64,000 nucleotides of DNA, taken from NCBI GenBank assembly GCA_016808115.1, contig JAEQBH010003949.1, positions 355,226 through 419,225 of the forward strand, read 5' to 3'. This DNA comes from Tetrastigma voinierianum (Eukaryota > Streptophyta > Magnoliopsida > Vitales > Vitaceae). Both the position numbers and the translations under genes were made by a program. Positions 37,365-49,826 of this stretch are shown here, piece by piece; the first letter of the stretch is position 1, and each line of letters begins with the position of its first letter. A model generated the notes under the pieces. That model made no database searches. It was given only the letters and a program-made list of their open reading frames with translations, and had not been told where the DNA came from.

Positions 37365-38070
37365 CGGCCATTAGAGCGAGAGGGAGGCGGAGGAGAGCGG
37401 AGGGGGACTTGGCGGCAGAGTGCGTCTTTGGAGATGGTGCGGTCATGGCGTGAGCGGTGGCAGCGGTATGCACACTTGATGCGAGTTTGACTGCTTTGTT
37501 GCCTCTCATGCCTCACCATCCACATCAGTTCGTACCCCGCGCGCATTGACGCGTCACCTTCCACACCACATTCAGTACCCACACACATTGAGCCGTCACC
37601 TTCCAGACCACAAGCCGTATCCACACACATTGACGTCACGCCAGGACCACATTCATTATCCACATTGACCGTCACCTTCCATTACCACATTAGTATCGAC
37701 ACACATTGACCGTCACCTTCCATACCCGCCCCATTCACATCACCATCCATCCCCCATCGATGACACCATACTAGACCGTCTGCACGAGTGGGGTAGACTT
37801 CGGTGGCGACCTCGGACTCGGCGTGTGCATCGACCGCTTCATCCACCGCGCACCGGCCCCATTGACTCCCTCTGTTCCGCCGGCTCCTGGCGCCGCCTCT
37901 GCTTCGGGATCTTTGTTGCCCTCTGATGCAGTATGTTCACAAGCGCCGTTCTAAGCGGCTGATAGGGCGCCTTCTGTAGGACTCATTGATAGATGATTTT
38001 ATAATTATATATGATTTATTTTTATACATGTGCCTTCTTGTGGTATTTCGGCATCAAGGGTTTTAGGGTT
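37365..38070 (+). repeat. Second copy of the PMD-gene tail with internal ~40-bp repeats
   Basis: Aligns with about 35065-35690. Shared landmarks include GAGCGAGAGGGAGG-like text, TTGGAGATGGTG, GGTCATGG, GCGAGTTTGACT, CATCCATCCCCCA, GACTCGGCGTGTGCATCGACC and GACTCATTGATA. This copy has an expanded array (about 37540-37720) of units around CACACACATTGACCGTCACCTTCCA with CpG-type variation. No upstream PMD domain accompanies it. Confidence 0.75.
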
Positions 38071-39440
38071 TATGGTTTTTTGATTGTTATGGGTTTTAAG
38101 AAAATGAGTTAGATTTATTTTACATTATAACACATTACCTGTTTTAAAGTTAGGACATGAAGCCTCATTACATAATTATGAACAAAAATCATAATTGTAA
38201 TGCCTGCTATTTCACTTTAATCCATCTGACAAAGTCGGTTGTGCGGTGGTTAAACTAAATGAGTTATCCATCCGGGTTTACTAAAAACAACATTAATTAC
38301 TTGAAGAAAAGTGAGTCGTGACAACTAATTTTGATCCATTAAGAAGTATTATTAATATTGTTTGTTATGATGATTTTAATTAGATAAATAAGTTACATTT
38401 TTTCATTTAAAATAGTTAATAATAAAAATACAATTAATAATTAATATTTTTTTTCATATCTATTCACTTTACATTACTTCATAAATTTCTATTTCCTAAT
38501 TTATCCCCATTGGATCCTGCACCTTAGCCTTCTCCTTCCATGTCCCCCTAGCTCTTTAACCACTTGAGCTATCAATGAATAATTTTGATATAAAGTATAC
38601 AAACATCAATTTTAGGCTAATTTTTTATTTTTAAATTATATGATTGTAATTCATAATCCCACTTCTAGATATGTAATCCTAAGAGGTTCGGATTAGGGAT
38701 AGGGCCATCCTCCCCGGACATTATTCCCATCCCTACTCATTAATACTTGAGACCAGCTCCCTGGGAAAAATTATTCAAAATTGAAATCACCCTATTTATT
38801 CATGTTACATGAATTGACATGAGCATAATTTTAAACTATTTTAAAATCTGAACCCACTTAAAATTCGTATCATATTCAAGTAATATTGTGGGATCATGTC
38901 AAAATTGTGCTCACCAAATTGTCATATAACTGATGCAAGCACATTTGTGTAGGCTCCACTATGGATTTCTTTTCATCTAAAAATAACACAAACAACATTA
39001 TATTCAAATAAGAAGGAAAAAACCCACCGGTACTATGGTGCGAAGTTGGGTTACATGCAAAATCCCAGTTTATCACATTGATGGTGTTTAGTGCCTTACA
39101 AATCAATTTTAAAATGCCTGGTGATTTTATGGAATTATTTTCAAAAGTAGCGGTAATTAAATAAATATGTGTTATATTTAATGGTTTTGTCAGAGGAACC
39201 GAAGAGTAGGCGTAACATGTACATGATTTTATTCGAGACATATACGAGCAAACTAAGCTGAGTTCATGGCTCAAATGACAAATTATTGGAAATGATCAAA
39301 AGCCAACCATTGCTTGCATATCAAATACAGATTTGTGCATTTACATGTAATTCCTGCAAAAAAAATGGGAAAAACTGCATACGGATAGGTACAGAATGCA
39401 AATATAATAATAAATACTTGCTTTAGATCATATGCACAGT
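38071..39440. other. AT-rich noncoding stretch
   Basis: Nothing recognised. A short segment at 38680-38760 (GGGATAGGGCCATCC, CATCCCTACTCATTAATAC) resembles end sequence of some plant MITEs but has no visible partner. Confidence 0.4.
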
Positions 39441-39447
39441 TTTTTTT

Positions 39448-39838
39448 TTGTTGCATGATGAGGCGGGGCATATTTTCCAAATATTCTCGCAGATTTTTCT
39501 GTGATGCCACCAAGCCTAATGGATGTGCAGAAATTGAATGAGAATCGTGTGTTCTTGAGATTGACTTTGGGGAAAATAGATTCAAACGAGTCTTGCATCG
39601 ATGGATCACTGAGTTTCTCATTCAGCAAGCGGATGCGAATGTGCTCCGACAGTTCCTGTAGACGAGGGAAGTGAAGAAGTTAGCAGGGGTTTTAAAAGAA
39701 GCATCATCATAATAAAGCCTGCCTATATAAATAGAGATCGATCACCTTGATAAGCCTATATATGAATTTACCAACCTGGAAGAGAATCTTGATAAAAATA
39801 CGAGAAGATGAAGTGGTGTCTTCCTCTGTTAAGCGTAT
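39448..39838 (-). pseudogene. CWC22: CWC22 splicing-factor gene fragment, two exons
   Basis: On the minus strand, an exon at 39838-39776 reads IRLTEEDTTSSSRIFIKILFQ in two adjoining parts (IRLTEEDTTSSS, RIFIKILFQ) and ends CAG|GTTGGT. A ~120-bp intron ends CTACAG. A second exon (39655-39448) reads ELSEHIRIRLLNEKLSDPSM, then QDSFESIFPK and GGITE. These are the C-terminal MA3-region sequences of pre-mRNA-splicing factor CWC22, a spliceosome component. The phase-0 junction joins the two exons exactly, so it derives from genomic DNA, not mRNA. One extra A at 39493-39498 shifts the frame after GGITE; the expected LREYLENMPRLIMQQ continues in the next frame. No other CWC22 domain (MIF4G) is present. 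Broken fragment. Confidence 0.8.
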
Positions 39839-40447
39839 AGAATTCCTCCTAATTGGATGTGAAGATGGAAGAAAAAAAGTGTGGATGATTCACAAGCTGA
39901 ATCCCTTTGAATTTTAATTATATGTAACCTATTATGCCTTCTTTTTACACCAAATTAAAGAGACTAATCGAGAGACACTTAAGCCTAAGACACCCTATGT
40001 TCAGATTTTTCCACGCAAAGAGACACAAGAGCTCACCTTGGAATCACATGGACCACCACTAGTATTTTTTTTTCTTGTTACTGGGGAATAGTACTAAACT
40101 ACTAATTCAAATATTTAGAAACAGGCTGGTGGATAAGGGTGTGGTACACCTTTTCTTTATTGGATCTTTGTTTTCTGATATAACATCACGACTTTGGACA
40201 CCATGAGGGACCAATGTGTATTTGAGTCACTTATCTTCTTGTTGTCCCAATTCATTCCTTTCGATCTAGACTCTACTTTTTCAATATGTGCAATCTCAGC
40301 TCGGTCTTGACGCAACATTTCATAAACATTGAATTAGGCCCAGATCGGCTAAATGAATGAAAAAAATATCATGGGGAAATTATGCTTCTATATATCCATT
40401 GTAGCGGAGGTAAAGTAGAAAAGGGAACCATTATAGAATTTACCAAC

Positions 40448-40537
40448 CTGGAAGAGAATCTTGATAAAAATACGAGAAGATGAAGTGGTGTCTTCCTCTG
40501 TCCAGCGTATATATGCTAAAACATGCCAAGGCAGTGC
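40448..40537 (-). pseudogene. CWC22: Second copy of the CWC22 exon
   Basis: Minus strand reads ALPWHVLAYIRWTEED, then TTSSSRIFIKILFQ, and ends at the same CAG|GTTGGT donor. 66 bases (40436-40501) are identical to 39764-39829, covering exon and intron start. This copy keeps more upstream exon (ALPWHVLAYI) than the near copy but has W where the near copy has the family-typical L. The duplicated exon lacks a following exon of its own. Confidence 0.8.
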
Positions 40538-41750
40538 AAATGTGATGGTTAGAAAATTGATGGTTTAAAACATGCCACTCTGTAATGTTCCATACACTAA
40601 ATGCATGCGACCCTAAAATTTTTAACACAAACTTGGTAGAAAATTGATGGTTTATTAGGTTCTTTCTAATTCCTTTCTAAGAGTAAAAGGTCTTCATTGA
40701 ATTTTTACACTAGAAAACACTTGACATCATATTTAATACCTGACAAAAGCTGAAAATAAGCACACAATGGTAAATACAAAACAACTCAAACCACCTCCTT
40801 CCAGCGGCTCATATACGTGCCCCAAAAAACATGCGAAAATTTGGAAATATACGGGAACTAAACATAGATAGGAATAGCATCCAGGTCATGGCCGTTTAAA
40901 ACGTGGATACGGGAGCTCACTACCTACCAGTTCCTGACCTGACAATAACAATCAAGCAAAAGCGGGAAACCCCGATCCACGATGCGAAAAAAACATGTTA
41001 TAAACCAAAAACCACAATGAAACGGAACAATCTCGAGACACGCTAATGTAGGCGACAACGGTTCCGATAAAATAGATAATGAACTAATCAAACTTGATTT
41101 ACATTTCCTCTGAAACCGTGATTGTGACGATTGTTTGCCTGACTATTTGATCGGAAAAGTAGCGGTAACCAATGATGAAGTAACAAAAAATGAATAGAGC
41201 GATTTGCAAGTTTACATAATTATGCATCTCCATAACCTCGCCAAGTTAGATCAAGGATGATCTATCATAGATAACATTGTAGTTCCTCAAATAAGCTACT
41301 TAATGGCATCATCATGCAATGCACGGGAAGGCGACGAGGAATCAGATCTCGAAATTAGATGCATAGAAAGTAGTATATTTTATTATACAACAACACGGAA
41401 AGAAATTGTTAGAAAAAGCGTGGAAAATAAGGGAAGCGACCGAAGTAATACTGCGCGAGGCCCATTTGAGTCAATCAAGTGTAAGTTACCTCATAATGAA
41501 GCGTAAAGCAACTAATGTAACAACTTGATTCGAGATAAAATAGATAATGTACTAATCAAAACCCTGTGGTTTCATAACATGACAATAATAGATAATGTCT
41601 TGTTGGAAAAACTTAAAGAGAGTCGAATATAATTAAGATATAATGTGATTCATAGGTTCCGGTTGGGTTCATAGCCAATGGGAATGACTACATTTGTATA
41701 TTCGAATTGCAAAATTCATTTTACTAAACTTGATTCTGTTCTTACAAGAG
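40538..41750. other. Stretch without recognised gene
   Basis: AT-rich. GATAAAATAGATAATG.ACTAATCAAA occurs twice (about 41067 and 41537), a diverged duplication. Nothing else recognised. Confidence 0.4.
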
Positions 41751-44170
41751 CGGCGGTGTGACCGTTGTTTCACCGCATGTGATCGGTGTTTCCTCCTAAC
41801 GTCCATCTCATTATACAGCTAGGGTTGATATAGGGCGTCCACTTCGCGTCGCGTTGCGTGAATGAATTAGTACGTCGTCGGACCACCATAAAGAGTACTC
41901 ATCTTCATTGAATATTGGGTGGAAAAGGCTTGCCCATGTCATAGTAGGGTGATTAGTGTAGTAGCCCTCCTGAGCAAACGAAAATCATCGTCTTTGACAT
42001 GCTGTATCATATGGCTACATAGAGATTATGTATCAGTGTCTTTCCACACGTGAAATTTTTTTCATGTAAGTTCAGACGATGAGTTCGACCTCTCCTTGAC
42101 GACATGGAATAAGCCGCTACGTGGTGGTAAGCACTATTTCATCAGACACGCGCTACAACCGCGGCGGATCTTGGCATCAACATACAGGTGAGCGGCTCAT
42201 CGGTGCAATCTGTTAGCACCCTAGTTCCTTGCTGCCAGCGAAGTAACGTTGAAGCGGAAGAGGTCAACGGTACTAGTCTGCGATTCTTGGTAAACTCTGG
42301 CTCCTTTTTTAGGGCGTTGTTGTCATACGAAATATTAGTTGTCGTTAACCCGCTATCTTGACCTCCGTCGTGTGAAAGAACGGCTGAGTGGAATGACTCT
42401 GTATTGCGGTGCCAGTTAATTCTCCCGGTGTATTCATGTGCTTATTGAATTTGCGTTCTATACTCGCTAAAGTTGCTCTGCATACCAAATTTTTCAAAAT
42501 GTTGTCTTTGAATCGGGTCATGAAATTGCTGTGGCATGCATATCTGTGATGGTGATGGTGCGGCCCTGACCAAGATGAGGATCGAGCATTCTTTGCCATG
42601 ATGCACGGATGGCGTCAGATATAAACGCAAATTCCCATCCGTTGAGTCATTGTATTTCTTATGCATGCCAGAACCATCTGACTATCAGTATTCTCTTAAT
42701 ACGTAATTGCAAATGCCAATGGAAACAACTGATTATTTCCGTCACACCCCATAGCAATCAATAACTTCCCTTTATACTTCCCATATAAATGTGTACCATC
42801 AATACTAATTACGGGACGACAATGGTGGAACCCTTCAATAGATGGCTTGAATGACCAGAACACGCGTTGTAATATCTCAGTGTTTGGCATATTAATTTCA
42901 AGTGTTTTCCAAATCACAATACTTCCAGGATTTGATTGCTCTATGGCCAAGAACAAACGGGGCAACTCTGTATATGACTGAAAGAAATCACCAAACAACT
43001 GTCTAATTGCTTTATGCTTTCCATCCAATGCCTTTTTGTATGATATTTGATATCCCCATTTCTCCATCACACTTTGCTTGAATAAGCGGCCGTGAGCAAT
43101 GTGGTGTGCCTTAATTAGTGCCTTTATATGACTAGCGGCAATTTCGAGTCTAGTTGGTGATGGTCCCGGTTCAAGCGAGTTGACACAAGAATGCGTGATA
43201 TATTTGTTGATAACAAATAACGAAGTATCTTTCACAACCATTGCACGAAGCTTCCATGAATGATGACATTCTTCCTTCACCCACATCTTAAAGCAAGCGA
43301 ATTTTGAAGATGCAACAACGACATACTCGTGGTGTGCTGTAATTGAGTAAATCTTTGCAGCCTCTTGCAAATCAGATTTCGAATTAAAAACTTGGCCAAT
43401 AGCGAATTCTCCGCTCGAACATCCGGTACTACGCTGCACCCATGGAGTCCAACAACTTGCAACAGCATTCTCCATGTTCTCTACATGTTCAAATTGAGGC
43501 GTTGGTGGTAAGTAATAATTACCAGGGGATGCCTCATCCAATGTATCATCATCTAGGTGATTTGATACATCACAAGATGGTGCTTGTGCTGAGACATATA
43601 TCCCTTGTTCATTCTCGAAAACTTGGTTAAGTTGAAAGGAGAATGCATTTCCATCAGCGTCAACATCGTCATCATCTCGGCACATTCATCATTAACATCT
43701 TCATCATTGCATTCATCGGCCTTGTCATCATCATCTCATCTGGTCACGTATCAGGTTACTTGCGGGTTACTGGGCCTGGCCGTCAGCGATTGTGCAACAT
43801 TGTAATGGTCGCGAACAAATAAATCTTCATGGCCACCCACCGATTGGTTCAATTGTGCCTTGACACGAACAACTTTAATGTACAGTTCAATTTCCTCAAT
43901 AGTTGTTGTGTTAACTAGATCCAACATTTGTAGCACTACTATATCCCTTGCTTTGGAAAGGTTGGAACCTATTTCCATTTCTAAGGATACTTACAAATGA
44001 GTACTAATTTGAACCTTCGTTTGTCAATGGTTGTCTTTGAGTATATCATATCAACCAATTGTTGAAACGTGCATTGTGGGTATCTTGGTATGTCCTGATT
44101 TCGCTCCTCATTATTCGACAGTCCTTACTATTTGTCCATTATAGTAACATATGTGAGAATTGTTAAACAG
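41750..44170 (-). pseudogene. MULE (Mutator-like) transposase pseudogene
   Basis: The best frame is 42696-43685 (329 residues). It has an acidic N-terminus, then from about residue 94 a MuDR DNA-binding-like region (FAIGQVFNSKSDLQEAAKIY, WKLRAMVV, YITHSC), then the start of the MULE catalytic domain with VISIDGTHLYGKYKG. The Asp near residue 296 is the first acidic catalytic residue. A frameshift at about 42696 ends this frame. The rest continues in other frames: RYACHSNFMTRFKDN and NLVCRATLASIERKFNKHMN (42400-42560), and a degraded SWIM-like and RSGRP tail (41780-42100). N-terminal text extends to about 44110 (FQQLVDMIYSKTTIDKRRF, TIEEIELYIKVV). Non-functional. Terminal inverted repeats were not identified. 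Confidence 0.85.
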
Positions 44171-45988
44171 ACATATTTCACTGGACATAATGGTGTCACG
44201 TAGGAATTAGAAATATGAAGGTCATTGCTTTGTCCGTCAACTTTATCATAAATAAAACAATTATAGTACCCTTCCATTTCAATCATTTTTAACACGATTA
44301 AAATGATTTCTAATTTAATATAGTATTTGATTTTATTGCCAATGAGAAGCCATGAGAAGCCATTACTGCCCATGGAGCAAACTATCATTCAAGTTTAATG
44401 CAAACATTATTGAAATAGAGCATTTCAAGTCTCATGAGTTGTAGAGATACCCACTATGTTAAATAAAACACTCTTTGAAAGGAGGATAGTAGAGATACCC
44501 AAATGAACATACATCTTTCCCATATTATTCAAAAATTGTAAAGCAACAACCAACCAACCAACAAGCATATCTAAAAATTATCATAGACATAACAAACTGC
44601 CCAGGAATTAATAATATTAATTTCATACTACACCAAAATTTGGATCTAAACACCAAACACCCTGACTAAATACCCTCTATTTCAAAGCATATGCCACCCA
44701 ATATGTCCCATTTCTTGTTGGCCGACCAATGTGCATTTTGTCTTCACTGACAAACACATCACATCATATATTTGTCTTGTCACAAGAAAATTGCAACTCT
44801 ACCAGCCAAAGATGTCTTCCAGGGTAGAAATTAACATGCATTTGGTTTACACAAAAAGGAACTTCAAAATTCACTATAATAATAAAAGGTAAAACCAACG
44901 TACAACATCTATAGAAATGAAATGGCGGTCACGTATCATTGACATGTGAAATGTGAAAACAAATAAGCATGGCTCTATATCATACAAACAAATGAAAGTC
45001 GAGGATTTATAAAAAAAAAATTATTTCTAAGCTCACTAAAGTAATGCTTAAGTTAACTTTGAATTAATCAAATCACATCACATGGGCTTGACCTTTATCC
45101 ATCTGAGATCGACTATCAAAGAATTCAAAAAGAAAATAACAAAATCTCTCCTCATGCCCCTACTCCAACATTATAATTTATACCTTATCAACTAAAGATA
45201 AAGATGAGTAAAGTAATAGAAAAACCAAAATTTGTATCCCAGTTTTTTTGGTAACCCACCAATATGCTGAAATTTTCCCACGTTCATTCACGAGCAATCG
45301 GAATAGGGCGAAGAAGGAAAAGCCCCCTCTTCGCTTGGATTGCTAGAGAACCGATGGATGATGAGGAAGAGCCTTGTATGACGGTCAAGAGGGGCAGCAA
45401 TTTGAAGGGGGACTTCAATAATAGTAAAAATGCAAATCGAACTCCGATACTTAGCTTTTTATATGAGGTCATAGCGAGGAGGATAGACGAAGCGGGGAAT
45501 GGGAGAAAAACCTAGGCGAAAACTTAAGGCGATCAATTCTGCCGTAGTTCGAAGCAATGGCTTTTGGGTCGTTCAATTGCGTAGTTGAGCGGCATTTGAA
45601 TAGTTCAGTGCTTGGCGTTGTCAGCGGCGGCAGGTGAAGCTTTAATCAGCCGCGTTCTCGGCGAGAGAGAGTGAGAGAGAGAGAGGCGGCAGTGCATCAA
45701 TTTCAAAGCGCGTTGTAGATGCTTGGAAGCTTCTGGCGTGATTCAAAACCGGCGTTCGTATTCTGACAATAAGCTCTACTTTGGAAAATTTTTGCAACCA
45801 ACATTAATTTATTCTTTTATTAAAGCGATGTATTTAGTACAAAACTCAATTTATTTATAGTTGACTCTTTCCTATTGTTTATTTATTGTACCCACAGAAT
45901 TTTAAGCCAACAAATTTGACTATTTCCTTGACAGAAATATCTTACGAAACCCAACACCCTTTATTTTATTTTATTTTTGGGTGAAAAG
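44171..45988. other. Upstream flank of MULE transposase
   Basis: AT-rich to about 45260, then a GC-richer segment (45260-45770) with a GAGA run at 45664-45687. In minus sense this lies upstream of the transposase and could include its promoter and the element's terminal repeat. Neither was demonstrated. Confidence 0.35.
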
Positions 45989-45995
45989 GTGACAG

Positions 45996-46178
45996 AACCC
46001 AGGAGCATAGCTCGGATGGGTGGGTCTGCCTTTTGAGCGAGGTCCCGGTTAGTCCGCAGGCCACCTATCAAGGAATTTCCTTCGTCTTACACGGTGTCCA
46101 TGGTTAGTAGGGTATTATGATCACGAAGTTAGTCGAGATCTCGCGTAAGGCGCGAACACCCTCGTTATCAAAAAAAAA
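45996..46178 (+). mobile_element. tRNA-derived SINE
   Basis: About 180 bases with a box A-like TAGCTCGGATGG (46008-46019) and, 27 bases further on, a degenerate box B GGTTAGTCCGC (46047-46057; consensus GGTTCGANTCC with CG missing). The body is GC-rich and the 3' end is an A run (46170-46178). It is flanked by GTGACA at 45989-45994 and 46179-46184, a plausible target-site duplication. It is non-autonomous and mobilised by LINE machinery. Confidence 0.7.
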
Positions 46179-46184
46179 GTGACA

Positions 46185-47044
46185 AAGTCGGTGGATGGAC
46201 CCGTCGGGACTCAACGGGTAAAAAAGTGTTTCTATTTCTATATATTTAAAATATAAAATATACAACAAATTCTTTTCCTTTGTGGGGTTGAAATTATCGT
46301 GATTAGCATAAAATGACCTTTTTAAAACCCAATTCTATAAATCTAACATTTCATTCATTTTTACCTATAAAAATGTTTTTAACATTTTCTTATAAATAAT
46401 TCATTATTTATAAAAGATAATATAAATACATAAAATAGATATAATGGGACTCTAATACGAACCCTTTCTTTATGTCTTTGCATAAGTTAACCATGACAAC
46501 TTTTATTGTGTTATTTAACTAAATATTTTTTGAAATTATTGAAATTATGAATTTTTGTTAAATCATTTATTATAAAATTAAATATTATACTATATATGTC
46601 AATAAAATATTCTTATGTGGTTTTGAGTTTAGGTTGACATAAGAATAAATTTATGAGAAATAAAATACAATACTAGATATAATCCAAAAAATGGAAGTTA
46701 TTTTATTTTAATATTCATATTAATGTAGGCTCATTACATCTCCATAGTATAAATAAAAAAATAAAAAATTGCAAAAGTGGTAAACCAGTTAAATGGTGTG
46801 ACCATATAAAAAGGGAGTATGGAGCAAGGATCATGACGATAAATAAGGGAATAAACTAAAATGTATTTAAATTAGAATTTTCTTTTTATTATTAAAGTGA
46901 TGAGTATAAAAAGATTGAAAGGAAAGTTAAAGTAATTATTATACTAACATAATAAGAAAGACAAAAATTTTAATATTAATATTTTTTTTCAATACCATAT
47001 AATAATTTAAGATGATTATATTTCTATCTTAAAAAAAATAGATA
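46185..47044. other. Very AT-rich stretch
   Basis: Nothing recognised. Confidence 0.5.
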
Positions 47045-47720
47045 AATCTTAGGATTAATTATTGATGATGACTTTCAGCGGTGGGTACAGACGTGTTGGG
47101 GTCGTTGGGTAGGACTGAGCCTGTGCTAAGGTTAGTGCGTAGGCTCTAGCGTTGCTCTCTTCTTCAAAAAACAAGAAAGAAGAAGGGCCGGCAGGGACTT
47201 CGCACGTGGTAGCTCTCAGATGGTAAGTCGGTTCCTTCACGAGAGAAAAGATGGAAATTTGCAGAGGGGCGAGATGTTCTGCGTACCTTTCAGCGGGGTA
47301 TGGCACGATATATATAACGTATGTTTCCCAATTGGATAGTGGTAAGATTCTTTCCCATGGATGAGATATTTTACGCCTTTATCGACATCGGATTTAATAA
47401 GGGATATTGAAGCGGTTATTGAGGTATCTTCCCCCTTGTTGGTGAATCGGTTTGTCTGCTTGAGGATAAGGCACATTTTATCGTGAATTATCTTATTTTT
47501 TTTGCTGGTGAGATTTAGTTGGATTTACAGGATAAGATGTTTTTAGAGTTATCTACTTCCTTATTAGCGAGATTTAGTACGATTTGCGAGGATGTAGGCC
47601 TTCCCGATTATCCATGTTATCGGCCTTTGGGCGAGTGGATTGTTTCGTTTGGGCTGATGCCGAGGCTTGGGTGTTTCACTCTTGTTTGGGCTTGGCAAGT
47701 GGGCTGTAGCCTATTTCTCA
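47045..47720. mobile_element. Possible Tat-like solo LTR
   Basis: Word order resembles the LTRs of the 13973-24801 element: a TAAGTCGGTT block, GCGTACCTTTC, then TTCCCAATTGG and a TCTTTCCC block. It lacks adjacent gag-pol. Similarity is loose and ends are undefined. Confidence 0.35.
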
Positions 47721-47722
47721 AA

Positions 47723-47724
<2 letters not shown>

Positions 47725-47784
<60 letters not shown>

Positions 47785-47795
47785 GTATGTATATA
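47725..47795. repeat. (AT)n(GTAT)n microsatellite
   Basis: Alternating AT for about 48 bases, then about six GTAT units. Confidence 0.95.
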
Positions 47796-47959
47796 ATAGT
47801 GGACAATTGTTCAGTAGGTAAAAAATATCAATAGAGTCATGATCGAACATGTATGTAAGATTGATTGGAGTTTATCTATCTTAATCAAATATCTTGAGTT
47901 GAATTGAACTTTGGGCCAGAGAGTTAGGCCGAGGTGGTTTATTTTTTTAAGTTAAAACT

Positions 47960-49813
47960 TAGGATGCATCTTCTACATGTTTTTCTTTTATGGTAAATAG
48001 GGCATGAGAGTCCCTGCCTCTCTCTATGTCTCTCTTGTCTTCTCTTCTCACCTCAATCACCCTCCAGTATAACCCGAGGCCTTCTTTTATAAATGTAATT
48101 AGAGTGCGAAGGGTTAGGTTAGATTGAAGATGAAAAAAAGTAAGGAGTAGAAGGAGGCACCTTGAAAAATAAAGACCTAAATGAAGGAATTGTTATTTCT
48201 TTTTGGGGATGTAATTCATGCATATCAGAGTTTGCCCACTGGTCGATTCACTCCATGGCTCAAGGAATTGATGTTAGAGAAAGTGCTCTAAGGCAATCGC
48301 CGTGGCATATTATCTGTGTGATTTCTATTCAAGGCATCTTCATATGTTGAATTGATATAGATCTTCAATGGTCAATGGATTCCATGATGCATAACATAGC
48401 ATGAAGAATTGTGATGAGATCATGATATTAAGATTCACATCGTAATACTGATTATGTTTAGTATCTAAATTGTCTAGTCATAGGATTAATGAATTTGGAC
48501 ATTTTCGGGATAGACTAGCACACATCATACTCCTTAGATTTCATCCAAGCGATGGATCTTATAAATTGTGATTAGGAGTTGGAGTTAAGATGTGGATGCT
48601 TGCTAAGAGTAGCTAAGTCATCGAAGATTTCCACTGTGAAGACGATCATATAAGGTATCTAGTTAACTTGAGGTTCTCAAGGATATATTGAACAATAATT
48701 CTATACTTTGACCTCGTCCATGTTGCACTCTTGGAAGTCGCTCTTTGGGTGATAGTTGGGTATGGCTTAAGGAATTCAAGGAGTAATTGAATAGCGACAA
48801 AGTTCTACACTCTAATAGAGGAGAATATAACTATGGCTGATAATCAGGATCATTACTAAAGTCTCTAGCCAAAGTGAAATACCGTGAAATTGTCTTGGTG
48901 CATAAGCGATAGTAATGAGTCGGGGACCAAGATCTAATATCACTTAGGCTAGATTTGGCATAGAAGTCTGAGTAGGGCTACACTTTGTCCATGCTCTTAA
49001 TTAGGTGGGGTATAAATTAGTGAAATAGCCCAGTGCGGTATTTGTTTGGGTTTATCGGACCCTTGACTCTCGGTCGATTTAAGGGTCATGATGTGTTGCT
49101 AGGCCATTGCTCCTTGACTTGCTTGAGTTAAGAGTTGAATAAGTGGCCAGCATAAAGAGTGTGGGGCTAATATAAGCAGTTTGTGATCAGTCCCAATATG
49201 AGAGATCAATCTCGAGAATATAATGTCTGTAGGGTTAGGGAATCCGGGTTGAAGGACACTCCTTAAGGAAGTGCAAGCTTGGGCTTGTTTGTAGGCTTAA
49301 GGCCCATGAGGAACACCCTTCTGTCATAGGGATGTGTGTAGCCTATCATCTCTTAAGAGATGAGCACTTTAGAAATTTCATGAAGCTGAGGTTTTCCTAT
49401 AAAGGAACTTTGTAGGCTCATAGACTAAGCCATTTTTATCACTCACTCGTGGAGAAGGTGACAAAGAGATAGAGAGAGTGTTCTTTAAGAACAGCTCCTC
49501 TTGGTGAGATCAGGGTTTTAGCTTCCCTTTTCAGATCGAGACTTGGCTAGCACCAGTACTTCTTCCAAGACCGTTGCCTTAGAATTTGTCAGCTCCACTC
49601 TTCGTGTGGATATTATTTAGAGCAAACTAGGACTTGGATTGGGTGGTCTTTCTTTATAACCATTGAATTATCGATTTTTAAATCAACACAGGTAATCTTG
49701 CACCCTTCTCTTTGGCGGGCAGTTTAATGCTCAAAGGAGTACTTGGTAGGCTTTTGAAATTTTTTGTTGTTTCCACTATTTTGGAAACTATTTCCACCTT
49801 CAAAAACCCTTCA
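47960..49813 (+). mobile_element. Copia-like 5' LTR or LTR fragment
   Basis: The long noncoding sequence ends ...ACCCTTCA, one base before an exact tRNA-Met primer-binding site. The first ~350 bases are homologous to 52400-52810, with a shared CTCTCTCTAT tract and a TGTAA..GTTCATGCAT.. then TGGCTCA.GGAATT block. The upstream end is approximate. No gag is recognised after the primer site, so the element is probably non-autonomous or interrupted. Confidence 0.5.
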
Positions 49814-49814
49814 G

Positions 49815-49826
49815 TGGTATCAGAGC
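49815..49826 (+). other. Primer-binding site, initiator Met tRNA
   Basis: TGGTATCAGAGC, complementary to the 3' end of plant initiator tRNA-Met. Defines a plus-strand LTR element with its 5' LTR upstream. Confidence 0.8.

Noticed and set aside
46008..46057. Genuine tRNA gene
   Set aside because: Box A and box B words are present, but no cloverleaf can be formed and an A-tail and target duplication indicate a SINE.
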